A DNA stretch of 64,000 bases from JAPLDA01 sp043787975 (GTDB lineage: Bacteria; Bacteroidota; Bacteroidia; AKYH767-A; 2013-40CM-41-45), in NCBI GenBank assembly GCA_043787975.1, contig JAYVUK010000015.1:1-64000 (forward strand). Reading direction: 5' to 3'. Every line of letters begins with the position of its first letter. Within the stretch, counting starts at the first letter, position 1. The notes beneath the pieces were generated by a model, which did not search any database, was not told where the DNA came from, and saw only the letters and a program-made list of their open reading frames with translations. This document shows, piece by piece, positions 7,718 to 16,700 of the stretch. Position numbers and translations under genes: made by a program.

Positions 7718-8719
7718 TTGAAAAAATTCCTGATCATACAAACGGCTTTTACAGGTGATGTTATTCTTGCGACATCGGTTGTTGAAAACCTGCATCAATT
7801 TTTTCCCGATTCAACCATTGATTTCCTGCTGAGGAAAGGAAATGAAAGTTTGCTTGATCAGCATCCGTTTATTCATGAAGTCCTAGTTTGGAACAAGAAG
7901 GAAAATAAGTTTTTAAATCTTGCTCGAACCATTTTGAAAGTCAGAAAAAACAACTACGATTACGTTATCAATCTCCATCGTTTTTCAAGTTCAGGTTTGA
8001 TCACTGCTCTTTCCGGAGCAACTGAAAAAATCGGTTTTGATAAAAATCCATTTTCCTTTTTCTTCACTAAAAAATTTAAGCATGAAATAGGAAACGGCAA
8101 ACATGAGATTGAACGGAACCATGAATTGATCAGGGATTTAACGGATGATGTTGCCGCTAAACCAAAACTGTATCCTTCTGAAAAAGATTTTGACGTGATT
8201 CGGGAAATCAGAAAACAGAAATCAGAAAGCAGGAATTATGTCTGCATTGCTCCTGCTTCCATCTGGTTTACAAAACAATTTCCAAAAGAGAAGTGGATTG
8301 AACTGATCAATATCTTACCTGACAATTTTTTTGTTTTTCTTATCGGCTCACCAACCGATCATGAATTGTGTGCAGCCATTAAATCAGAAATCAAAGATCA
8401 GAAATCAGAAATGGTCGTTAACCTTGCCGGGCAACTTTCATTTCTTGAATCAGCAGCTTTGATGAAACATGCAACGATGAACTATGTGAATGATTCAGCG
8501 CCTTTACATATCACTTCTGCCATGAATGCTCCGGTCACTGCCGTTTTCTGTTCAACAGTTCCGGCATATGGTTTTGGTCCGTTGGGTGATCAGACAAAAA
8601 TAATAGAAACAAAAATTAAATTGGATTGCAAACCTTGCGGCTTGCATGGTCATAAGGCTTGTCCTGTTGGACATTTTAAATGTGCGTGGACGATTGACGT
8701 AAAAGAAATAGTTCAATAG
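7718..8719 (+). CDS. Glycosyltransferase family 9 (heptosyltransferase-like)
   Basis: 333 residues from a TTG at 7718 (no nearby ATG gives the expected beginning). The N-terminal KFLIIQTAFTGDVILATSVVENL block is the GT9 signature seen in ADP-heptose:LPS heptosyltransferases, and the C-terminal half has VNDSAPLHITSAMNAP, the acceptor/sugar-nucleotide site. The C-terminus is Cys-rich (CKPCGLHGHKACP...KC). A role in LPS core assembly on the inner face of the inner membrane is likely; the exact sugar is unknown. Two segments (about residues 163-172 and 222-231) are encoded by AAATCAG heptamer repeats, and the final codons and TAG stop overlap a third repeat family. Confidence 0.88.
   Translation: MKKFLIIQTAFTGDVILATSVVENLHQFFPDSTIDFLLRKGNESLLDQHPFIHEVLVWNKKENKFLNLARTILKVRKNNYDYVINLHRFSSSGLITALSGATEKIGFDKNPFSFFFTKKFKHEIGNGKHEIERNHELIRDLTDDVAAKPKLYPSEKDFDVIREIRKQKSESRNYVCIAPASIWFTKQFPKEKWIELINILPDNFFVFLIGSPTDHELCAAIKSEIKDQKSEMVVNLAGQLSFLESAALMKHATMNYVNDSAPLHITSAMNAPVTAVFCSTVPAYGFGPLGDQTKIIETKIKLDCKPCGLHGHKACPVGHFKCAWTIDVKEIVQ
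8205..8232. repeat. AAATCAG heptamers inside the GT9 gene, copy 1
   Basis: Four consecutive heptamers (AAATCAG, AAAACAG, AAATCAG, AAAGCAG) in frame in the glycosyltransferase gene. They encode a polar stretch around IRKQKSESR just before the C-terminal domain strand YVCIAPAS. Confidence 0.75.
8381..8412. repeat. AAATCAG heptamers inside the GT9 gene, copy 2
   Basis: Four heptamers (AAATCAG, AAATCAA, AGATCAG, AAATCAG) plus a partial one, in frame, encoding KSEIKDQKSE between two core blocks of the family. Same family as copy 1, about 150 bases away. Confidence 0.78.
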
Positions 8720-8734
8720 TATACTTGTTCAATG
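8708..8734. repeat. GTTCAAT-family repeat providing the GT9 stop codon
   Basis: A degenerate GTTCAAT array begins at the end of the glycosyltransferase gene; the final Val-Gln codons and the TAG stop lie inside the repeat. The same family flanks smpB and lies between phhA and mqnA. Confidence 0.6.
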
Positions 8735-8777
8735 GCCAAAAGTTTACAAATGCTTAAAACAGAATGGAAGAATTAAA

Positions 8778-9356
8778 ATGACATACGAAGAAATCGGTAT
8801 TGAAATAAACAAGTGTATTGAGGTTTTGAAAACCGGCGGATTGATTCTCTATCCGACCGATACCATTTGGGGAATCGGTTGCGATGCCACGAATGAAAAA
8901 GCTGTCGAAAAAATCTTCAGCTTAAAAAAAAGAGCCGAAAAAAAAAGCATGGTCATTCTTCTTGATAATGAAATGAAACTTCAATCTTACATCCGTGAAG
9001 TTCCTGAAGTTGCTTATGATTTAATCGAATATGCAGAGAATCCATTGACGATTGTTTATGATCATGCAAAAAATCTCGCGACAAATGTTATTGCAGAAGA
9101 CGGTTCCATCGGGATCCGAATCATCAAAGAGACTTTCTGTAAAAAACTGATCGAACGTTTTCGCAAACCGATTGTATCCACTTCAGCGAATACCAGCGGA
9201 CAAAGTTCTCCATTGAACTTTTCCGAAATCAGCGATGAGATAAAAAGCGGTGTTGATTATATTGTAGATTTGCGTAGGGAAGAACGCAGCACGAATTCAC
9301 CTTCAACAATCATCCGGCTGAAGGCCAACGGTGAAATCAAATTCATCAGGAAGTAA
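8778..9356 (+). CDS. Threonylcarbamoyl-AMP synthase family (YrdC/Sua5)
   Basis: 192 residues. The YrdC domain makes L-threonylcarbamoyladenylate from threonine, bicarbonate and ATP for tRNA t6A37 modification. Seen: YPTDTIWGIGCDA (about 25-37), SLKKRAEKKSMVILL (about 48-62) with the Lys/Arg pair, and VSTSANTSGQ (from about 136). No C-terminal Sua5 domain, so it is the short TsaC/YciO form, and the two cannot be told apart with certainty by eye. Plus-strand cluster with the glycosyltransferase upstream and cca 23 bases downstream. Confidence 0.9.
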   Translation: MTYEEIGIEINKCIEVLKTGGLILYPTDTIWGIGCDATNEKAVEKIFSLKKRAEKKSMVILLDNEMKLQSYIREVPEVAYDLIEYAENPLTIVYDHAKNLATNVIAEDGSIGIRIIKETFCKKLIERFRKPIVSTSANTSGQSSPLNFSEISDEIKSGVDYIVDLRREERSTNSPSTIIRLKANGEIKFIRK

Positions 9357-9379
9357 AGCAAGCCGGTTGAAATTTCGGA

Positions 9380-10843
9380 ATGAAGAAGCATATACAGGAT
9401 CCAATTTTTAAAATCATCGCACATGAAGCTGCTACGATGAATGCAGAAGCATTTGTAGTAGGAGGTTACGTTCGTGATATTTTCCTGAAACGCGAATCAA
9501 AAGACATTGACATCGTTGTCATCGGTATCCCGAATGAATCGGGACAGGTTGGAATTGAACTTGCGAAGCATGTTGCGAAAAATCTCGGTGATCGTGTGCA
9601 TGTAAACTATTTTAAAAATTTCGGAACTGCCATGATTAAATTCGATGATCTCGAAATCGAATTTGTTGGCGCCAGGAAAGAATCTTACAGGAGCGATTCA
9701 AGAAAACCGATCATAGAAACAGGTTCGCTTGAAGACGATCAGAAGCGAAGGGATTTTACGATCAATGCGATGGCCATTCATCTCACTGAAAAAAATTTCG
9801 GAGAGTTGGTTGACCCGTTCAACGGAGTTCAGGATTTGCAGGATAAAATAATCCGCACTCCGCTCGATCCTGATATTACATTTTCGGACGACCCGCTTCG
9901 CATGATGCGAGCCATTCGATTTGCTTCTCAGTTTCATTTCACCATTGATGATAAAGCATTAAAAGCTCTTTCAAAAAACAACGAGCGAATCTCCATTGTA
10001 TCCATGGAGAGAATCACTGTCGAATTGAATAAAATAATTTTGTCGTCAAAGCCATCCGTCGGTTTCAAACTCCTTTTTGATACCGGCCTGTTGAAAATCA
10101 TTTTCCCGCAGTTCTGCAAATTGCAAGGTGTTGAGGTGGTAAACGGACAAGGACACAAGGATAATTTTTACCACACGCTCGAGGTCTTAGATAACGTGGC
10201 GAGAGCTTCTGATGATCTCTGGTTGCGATGGGCTGCTGTTTTGCACGACATTGCAAAGCCGGATACAAAACGCTTTGATGATCAAAGTGGCTGGACTTTT
10301 CACGGTCATGAAGACAAAGGTGCGCGCATGGTGAAACACATCTTCCGCCAGTTCAAATTGCCGATGAATGAAAAAATGAAATTTGTGGAGAAGATGGTAC
10401 AACTACATCTTCGTCCGATTGTGTTGGCGCAGGAGATCGTCACCGATTCGGCCGTTCGAAGGTTGTTGTTTGATGCCGGAGACGATATCGACTCGTTGAT
10501 GACTCTTTGCCATGCTGATGTGACCACCAAGAATGAATACAAGGCAAAGAAGTACAAACGCAATTTCGAAATCGTTTTGGAAAAACTGAAAGAAGTAGAA
10601 GAAAAAGACCGCGTCCGTAACTGGCAACCGCCCATTTCAGGGGAAGACATCATGAAAGCATTTCAGTTGAAACCATGCAGGGAAGTTGGCGAGATCAAGA
10701 ATGCAATCCGGGAAGCTATCCTCGAAGGCGAAATAAAAAGTGAATTTGAAGCTGCTTATGATTTCATGATCAGGAAAGGAAAAGAACTAGGCCTGGAGGT
10801 GAAACACAAGTTAACAGTAAGTGCTGAAAATAAAAAACACTAA
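9380..10843 (+). CDS. cca: CCA tRNA nucleotidyltransferase with HD domain
   Basis: 487 residues. Adds or repairs the 3' CCA end of tRNA. Nucleotidyltransferase head: VVGGYVRDIFL (26-36) and the DID metal-binding pair (Asp42, Asp44). Then the DDQKRRDFTINAMA block, the RNA-binding middle region (DDPLRMMRAIRFASQF), and an HD phosphohydrolase domain (LHDIAKPDTK with His289-Asp290, and GHEDKGARMV). The head-plus-HD layout is common in Bacteroidota. A pure poly(A) polymerase is the alternative but less likely. Confidence 0.93.
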   Translation: MKKHIQDPIFKIIAHEAATMNAEAFVVGGYVRDIFLKRESKDIDIVVIGIPNESGQVGIELAKHVAKNLGDRVHVNYFKNFGTAMIKFDDLEIEFVGARKESYRSDSRKPIIETGSLEDDQKRRDFTINAMAIHLTEKNFGELVDPFNGVQDLQDKIIRTPLDPDITFSDDPLRMMRAIRFASQFHFTIDDKALKALSKNNERISIVSMERITVELNKIILSSKPSVGFKLLFDTGLLKIIFPQFCKLQGVEVVNGQGHKDNFYHTLEVLDNVARASDDLWLRWAAVLHDIAKPDTKRFDDQSGWTFHGHEDKGARMVKHIFRQFKLPMNEKMKFVEKMVQLHLRPIVLAQEIVTDSAVRRLLFDAGDDIDSLMTLCHADVTTKNEYKAKKYKRNFEIVLEKLKEVEEKDRVRNWQPPISGEDIMKAFQLKPCREVGEIKNAIREAILEGEIKSEFEAAYDFMIRKGKELGLEVKHKLTVSAENKKH

Positions 10844-10879
10844 TTTTTTTCAATGGTGCAATTGAAAATAAATTATTTC

Positions 10880-10887
10880 TACTTTTG
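10880..10887 (+). promoter_or_regulatory. TACTTTTG -7 element before the pRiA4b-type gene
   Basis: TACTTTTG fits TAnnTTTG, 25 bases before the ATG at 10913. A TTG at 10862-10864 is only 15 bases upstream, shorter than the usual 19, so this is a tentative promoter. Confidence 0.35.
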
Positions 10888-10912
10888 ATGACACAACTAA
10901 CGAGAGAGCTAT

Positions 10913-11530
10913 ATGGCAGTTTACCGTTTCAGGATCACCTTTGAAGATTTTGATGACATTCAACGTGACATCGAAATCAAATCCACACAAACGTTTGAAG
11001 AGTTGAACAATTCGATTCATACGTCAATTGGCTTTGATGCTTCAAAACCGGCTTCATTCTATATGAGTGATGATTACTGGAAAAAGGGGAAAGAAATTTC
11101 ATCACGCGAGCTGAAAGAAGAAGAGAAAACGAGCGTGGCTTCCATGAAGAAAGCAAGGCTTTGTGATTTCATTGCCGATCCTCATCAAAAAATTTATTAT
11201 GTTTTTGATTTCGCTTCGATGTGGACATTCCGTATCGAGTTGATTAAAATTATTGTGAACGAAGAAATCGGAGCCAATTATCCTCGCTGCATCAAAGTAA
11301 CGGGAGAAGCTCCAAAACAATACGGAGTTACCAACCTAGGCGCTGTTCCTGAACCGGAAGATTTCGATGAAACCCTGATTTCACTTGAAGAAAATTTGCC
11401 TGAAGGAACTGAGGGTGATGATCCTTTAGTTTCTTCCGACGGAAATGAAGTAATCGCAGGCGATGATTTAGAAACGGCCGATGATGAATCTGTTGATGAA
11501 GAAAGCGCCGCTGAAGGTGAAGAGTTTTGA
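10913..11530 (+). CDS. pRiA4b ORF-3-like protein
   Basis: 205 residues. The first 130 residues (YRFRITFEDFDDIQRDIEI, FEELNNSIHTSIGF, FYMSDDYWKKGKEI, YVFDFASMWTFRIELI) match the plasmid pRiA4b ORF-3-like fold, also found in IS1096 TnpR. The last 50 residues are strongly acidic (runs of Glu, Asp and Ser). No transposase or IS ends are nearby and a terminator follows, so it looks like a resident chromosomal gene. Function unknown. Confidence 0.8.
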   Translation: MAVYRFRITFEDFDDIQRDIEIKSTQTFEELNNSIHTSIGFDASKPASFYMSDDYWKKGKEISSRELKEEEKTSVASMKKARLCDFIADPHQKIYYVFDFASMWTFRIELIKIIVNEEIGANYPRCIKVTGEAPKQYGVTNLGAVPEPEDFDETLISLEENLPEGTEGDDPLVSSDGNEVIAGDDLETADDESVDEESAAEGEEF

Positions 11531-11553
11531 TGCAGAAAAATATTCAACACTGC

Positions 11554-11587
11554 AAGCCATCCACCCAGGCGGATGGCTTTTTTATTT
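11554..11587 (+). terminator. Rho-independent terminator after the pRiA4b-type gene
   Basis: Nine-base stem AAGCCATCC / GGATGGCTT (11554-11562 with 11571-11579), eight-base loop, followed by a T-rich tract. It separates the pRiA4b-type gene from miaA. Confidence 0.88.
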
Positions 11588-11615
11588 TGAAACAAACTAA
11601 TCGAATAACCTCGCC

Positions 11616-12524
11616 GTGAAAAAAACGCTCATTGTTATTGTCGGTCCTACTGCTATTGGCAAAACAAGTGTTGCCATGGAAGTCGCGAAGTATTTTCACA
11701 CGGAAATTATTTCTGCTGACTCAAGACAGTTTTACAAAGAACTAAAAATCGGAACAGCAAAACCGTCTGAAGATGAATTACAAAAAATAAAGCATCACCT
11801 GGTCAATTCCATTTCAATCGGTGACTCGTACAATGTCGGTCAATTTGAGACAGATGCTCTTTCCTGTCTCGATACCATTTTTACAAAGCATGAAACGGCT
11901 GTCATGGTTGGAGGTTCGGGATTATTTGTGAATGCAGTTTGTCATGGAATAGATGAATTGCCGGAAAGTGATCCTGAATTAAGAAATGAGTTGAAAGACT
12001 TATCTGTTGCAAAAGGAATTGAAGCATTGCAGGAAAAACTTTCTCAACTCGATCCTGAATATTATGAAACAGTTGACCGCTCCAATCCGCATCGTTTAAT
12101 TCGGGCTATCGAAATTTGTGTGTTGACCGGAATGAAATATTCTGAGCTTCGAAAAAAAGAAAAGAAGTTGCGAAATTTTACGAGTATAAAAATCGGCCTC
12201 GATGATGACCGTGAAAAAGTTTATCGCAGAATCAATGAACGTGTTGATGATATGCTAAAGAATGGTTTGCTTGATGAAGTAAAACAGTTTTATCCCGATC
12301 GTCATTTGAATGCATTACAAACGATAGGTTATAAAGAGCTATTCGAATTTATTGAAAACAAAACTTCACTTGAAGAAGCTATCGAATTGATAAAACGAAA
12401 TACGAGACGTTACGCAAAAAGGCAATTGACGTGGTTTAGAAAAGACGATGAGATCAATTGGTTTCAGTCGGAACAATTGAAACAGATGATCGACTTTGTC
12501 GAGGAAAAAATAAAATCTTATTAA
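11616..12524 (+). CDS. miaA: tRNA dimethylallyltransferase
   Basis: 302 residues from a GTG at 11616. Transfers dimethylallyl to A37 of tRNAs reading UNN codons. P-loop GPTAIGKTS (10-18), SADSRQFYKELKIGTAKP (about 34-51), GGSGLFVNAVCHGID, and NALQTIGYKELFEF then RNTRRYAKRQLTWFRKD near the C-terminus are the MiaA signatures in order. Length is typical. It converges on pyrD; the two genes overlap by four bases at their stops. Confidence 0.95.
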   Translation: MKKTLIVIVGPTAIGKTSVAMEVAKYFHTEIISADSRQFYKELKIGTAKPSEDELQKIKHHLVNSISIGDSYNVGQFETDALSCLDTIFTKHETAVMVGGSGLFVNAVCHGIDELPESDPELRNELKDLSVAKGIEALQEKLSQLDPEYYETVDRSNPHRLIRAIEICVLTGMKYSELRKKEKKLRNFTSIKIGLDDDREKVYRRINERVDDMLKNGLLDEVKQFYPDRHLNALQTIGYKELFEFIENKTSLEEAIELIKRNTRRYAKRQLTWFRKDDEINWFQSEQLKQMIDFVEEKIKSY

Positions 12525-13642
12525 TTGTTCAGGGAAATTTTGAGAAGCCCTTTATTAATTTCTCTTACAACTCCCGGTCCTTCATAAATAAAGCCTGTAT
12601 AAATCTGAACGAGTGCAGCGCCGGCATTTATTTTTTCAATTGCATCTTCCGGAGTATGAATCCCTCCTACTCCGATGATTGCAAATTTTCCATTTGATCT
12701 TTCTGAAACGTATTTGATTACCTCCGTGGATCGCTTTGTTAGTGGCTTTCCGCTCAGTCCTCCTGCTCCGATAGTTTGAAGTTCGGAGTTCGGAGTTCGG
12801 AGATTTTCTCTCGATATGGTTGTATTCGTTGCCACTACCCCATCCAATTTTGTTTCGAAGATAATTTCGATGATGTCATCGAGCTGAGAGTTGGTGAGAT
12901 CGGGAGCGATTTTGAGAAGGAGAGGCTTACCGTTTACAGTTTCCGGTTTACGGTTTACGGATTTCTCTTTGCTGTGGACTGTGGACTGTGGACTGTGAAC
13001 TGTGGACTTCTGACTTAATTCGCGATTCACTTCCTGCAAGCGAAAAAGAATTTTCTTCAATGGTTCTTTCTCCTGCAATTCTCTTAGACCGGGCGTATTT
13101 GGCGAACTCACATTCACAACAAAATAATCAACTGTCTCATACAATTCACGGAAACATTTTTCGTAATCGTCTATTGCATTTTCATTCGATGTAGTTTTAT
13201 TTTTTCCGATGTTTCCCCCTATGATGACATTCGATTTTTTTTTTTTCAATCTCATTGCAGCCGTTAACGCTCCATCATTATTAAATCCCATCCTGTTGAT
13301 GATCGCTTCATCGTTCAACAACCTGAACATTCTTGGTTTCGGATTTCCCTCTTGCGCAACTGGCGTCACCGTCCCTATTTCAATAAAACCAAAGCCAAAA
13401 CATGAAAGTTCATCAAACAACTTTGCATCTTTATCAAAACCGGCAGCTAATCCAATAGGATTTGGAAAATCGATTCCGAAAACCGTTCGCTTTAGCTTCG
13501 GGTCATCTACAGAATAATATTTCCTGACAAACCACCAGAGCATCGGAATTTTGAAAAATATTTTAAGGGTTGCAAAAACAACATGATGAATTGTTTCAGG
13601 AGAAAAAAGAAAAAAGATTGGCTTCAGAATTTTTTTATACAT
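12521..13642 (-). CDS. pyrD: Dihydroorotate dehydrogenase (quinone), class 2
   Basis: 373 residues from ATG 13642; the open frame runs 18 codons further but ATG 13642 gives the usual class 2 amphipathic N-terminal helix (YKKILKPIFFLFSPE). Oxidises dihydroorotate to orotate at the inner membrane with a quinone acceptor. Seen: NPIGLAAGFDKDA, IEIGTVTP, NRMGFNN, VNVSSPNTPGLRELQ, KIAPDLT, ATNTT, GAGGLSGKPL, IGVGGI and VQIYTGFIYEGP. It is about 35 residues longer than E. coli PyrD, and two segments account for most of this: KSTVHSPQSTVHS plus the following Lys/Arg-rich stretch, and LRTPNSELQT. Both are encoded by heptamer repeats. A well-spaced promoter lies upstream. Confidence 0.95.
   Translation of the reverse strand: MYKKILKPIFFLFSPETIHHVVFATLKIFFKIPMLWWFVRKYYSVDDPKLKRTVFGIDFPNPIGLAAGFDKDAKLFDELSCFGFGFIEIGTVTPVAQEGNPKPRMFRLLNDEAIINRMGFNNDGALTAAMRLKKKKSNVIIGGNIGKNKTTSNENAIDDYEKCFRELYETVDYFVVNVSSPNTPGLRELQEKEPLKKILFRLQEVNRELSQKSTVHSPQSTVHSKEKSVNRKPETVNGKPLLLKIAPDLTNSQLDDIIEIIFETKLDGVVATNTTISRENLRTPNSELQTIGAGGLSGKPLTKRSTEVIKYVSERSNGKFAIIGVGGIHTPEDAIEKINAGAALVQIYTGFIYEGPGVVREINKGLLKISLNN
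12778..12802. repeat. GTTCGGA heptamers inside pyrD
   Basis: Three perfect GTTCGGA heptamers at 12781-12801 with a degenerate fourth before them. Read in frame on the minus strand they give LRTPNSELQ, placed between the conserved ATNTT and GAGGLSGKPL blocks, a loop region in class 2 enzymes. Confidence 0.85.
12930..13014. repeat. Two heptamer families inserted in pyrD
   Basis: Four units of the CGGTTTA family (12930-12957) and five tandem TGTGGAC units (12973-13007, one with a single change) lie side by side. In frame on the minus strand they encode about 28 low-complexity residues between the NRELSQ helix and the conserved LLKIAPDLT strand. Confidence 0.88.
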
Positions 13643-13656
13643 GACCGATAAGTGGT

Positions 13657-13686
13657 CAAATATAAACAGAAGCCAATCGAACCCAA
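13657..13686 (-). promoter_or_regulatory. Bacteroidota-type promoter of pyrD
   Basis: On the minus strand TTG (13684-13686), 19 bases, then TATATTTG (13657-13664): a full match to the -33/-7 pattern with the expected spacing. It starts 14 bases before the pyrD ATG and separates pyrD from the efflux operon upstream on the same strand. Confidence 0.72.
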
Positions 13687-13722
13687 AACAAAACAAATTA
13701 AAAAGTCATCGCAGCCTTATTA

Positions 13723-16700
13723 TTAAATATTAAGCAACTTCCGTCTATATACGCGATGTACAATCGCAGGAAAAATTATCAGCGTAAGAAGTGTGGCACT
13801 GATTAATCCGCCAACAATTACAATCGCGAGCGGTTTTTGTGTCTCGGATCCAATGCCTGTAGAAATAGCCGCAGGAAGCAAGCCGAATATGGCCATCAAT
13901 GCAGTCATCACAACGGGTCGAACGCGGCTGATAGCACCATTTTTTAGCGCTTCATCCAGCGACATTTTTTTATCAAGATTTTGTTTGAAGACGGAAATAA
14001 TAATCACTCCGTTCTGAATACAAATACCGAAGAGCGCAATAAAGCCGATTCCGGCAGCAATGTTAAAATTAGTTCCGGTGACAAGCAATGCAAGTATTCC
14101 GCCTACCAATGCAAATGGTACATTCATCAATACCAGCAACACGTCCTTTATCTTCCTGAACAGAACAAGCAGTATGATAAAAATAATTACCAGGCTTATT
14201 GGGACTACGACTGACAACCTCGTCATTGCGCGAATTTCACTCTCGTACTCTCCGCTGAATTCAATCGAATAACCTTTTGGAAGTTGAATTTCATCTTCCA
14301 GTTTTTTTTGCGCTTCAGAAACCGTACTTCCTAAATCTCTTCCGCGCACGGCAAACTGCACAGCAGAAAAACGTCTGTTATTATCACGATAGATAAAAGC
14401 AGGTCCGCTTTTCAGTTGTATGTCGGCAACTTCTTTCAATGGAATTTTAGTTCCTGAAGAAGTAGGAATCATCAGCTCTCCTATTTCCAACTCAGACTTT
14501 CTAAATGGATATTGATACCGGACACGGATGTCAAACTTTTTTTCACCTTCATACAATTGAGATGCTGCTTTACCTCCGATTGCAAGTTCCACAATGGCAT
14601 TTGCTTCTGAAGCCGTAATTCCATACAAGGCCATCTTCTGCCTGTCCAAATTTATTTGAAGTTCCGGCTGTCCAAGATTTTTCACAATTCCCACATCATC
14701 CATCCCGGGAACTGTTTTTAATTTCTGATAGACTTGTCTTGATATTTTAGAAATCGTGTCCAAGTTCTCTCCGAATACTTTCACAGCCTGGTTTACATCA
14801 ATCCCTGCAATCGCTTCATTCACGTTATCAATGATGGGCTGAGAAAAACTCCAGATCGTTCCGACATATTTGGACTCCAATAGATCCTGCATTTTTTTTA
14901 TCAGCTCATCTTTTGTGTCATGTGATTTCCATTGCTCTTTCGGATACAAATCTACCAGGCATTCGATAGCAAAAAAACCTTTCGGATCCGTACCGTCATC
15001 CGGGCGGCCAACCTGTGAAATCAGATCATGCACTTCAGGAAATTTCATGAGATCGTAACGCATGCTATCGGCAAGCATCTTCGCCTGGGATAATGAAATA
15101 CTCATGGGCGCGTCACCTTCCGCCCACAAGGCACCTTCATCCAGGTGAGGAATAAATTCTGTTCCGAGAATTTTCGCAGACGCAAAAGTCAGCACCACCA
15201 AGAGAACAGCAACCGTAACACTCTTCTTTTTATTTCGCATCACCCAATCGAAAATCTTCTCATAATATTTGATCATTCCTGCAACAACCGGGTTGTGTTT
15301 CTCTCTCACATTTTTGTGCAGTAAGCGGCTCGAAAGGGCCGGTACAAACGTGAGTGTGAAGAGTAACGCTCCCAGCAAAGCAAATCCAAGTGTGTAAGCC
15401 AACGGAGAAAATAATTTTCCTTCCACTTTTTCAAATGAGAAAATCGGAATTAAAGCCGTGATGATAATCAGCTTTGAAAAGAAAATTGCTTTGCCCATGT
15501 CAACACCGGTACGCCTGATCAATCCAAGTTTTGCAGCTTTATTAAATTTTTCCATCCCGACTTCTGCCGCGTAATATCCAAGTGTCACAAACACACCTTC
15601 CACCATGACAACAGCTCCATCAATCAGGATTCCAAAGTCAATTGCCCCGATTGAAATGAGATTTGCAAACATGCCTTTCAGGTAGAGCATGATGAACGCA
15701 AACATCAGTGAAAGCGGAATGATCAGCGACACAATGAGTGTTGCACGCCAATCACGCATAAACAAAAATACAATTGCTGTGACAAGAAAAATTCCTTCCA
15801 GTACATTATGAAATACAGTATGCAGACAAAAGTCAATCAGGTTTTGCCGGTCGTATACAGTCTGCATATCCACATCAGAAGGAAGAATTTTTTCATCCAA
15901 CTCTTTTACTTTTTCCTCCAATGCTTTTAAGACAGTACCAGGATCAATTCCTTTTCGCATCAGCACAATGCCTTCTACTACATCCGGTTCATGTCCGCGC
16001 GCAACCATTCCAAGACGCGGATTACTTGACTCCAATACTTCAGCAACATTCTTCACCAGAACAGGAGTTCCGTTTGTGACTTTCAGAACAATATTTTTTA
16101 TGTCATCAATCGTATTTATCAAACCAATCCCTCTCACGATAAAAGACTGCGAAGATTTTTCGATTACATCGCCACCGACATTTATATTGCTTTTATTGAT
16201 TGCATCGTACACATCAATTGCTGTAAGATCATATTGCGTAAGAAGATCAGGATTGACACTCACCTCATATGTTTTCACAGGGCCACCGAAAGCAACAACA
16301 TCGGCTACACCGGGAACTGTGCGCAGATTCCGGTCAATTACCCAATCCTGGTAAGTGCGTAACTCGGCCGGTGTTTTATATTTAGAGTGAAGTGTATAAC
16401 GGAAGATTTCATCAGTCGGTCCGGTCGGAGGAGTGAGTTCAGCCTGCGCTCCCTCCGGCAACTCAACACCGGGTAATAAACCTGTTATCTGTTGACGCGC
16501 ATACATGTCTTCCACATCATCTTCAAATACAAGTGTAACAACAGAAAGACCGAACATAGACTGGGAACGAAGATTTGTTTTCCGCTGAACACTGTTCATC
16601 GCAATCTCAATGGGAATGGTGACAAAACGTTCCATCTCCTGTGCACTGCGGCCGGGCCAACGTGTAATGATTCGAATCTGGGTATTTGTAAAATCAGGAA

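Noticed and set aside
10913..11530. Transposon passenger gene, because pRiA4b ORF-3/TnpR-like
   Set aside because: No transposase, terminal inverted repeats or target duplication seen; it has its own terminator and sits among housekeeping genes.
13209..13517. 102-codon open frame opposite pyrD
   Set aside because: It lies entirely within conserved pyrD coding sequence on the other strand and has no supporting features.
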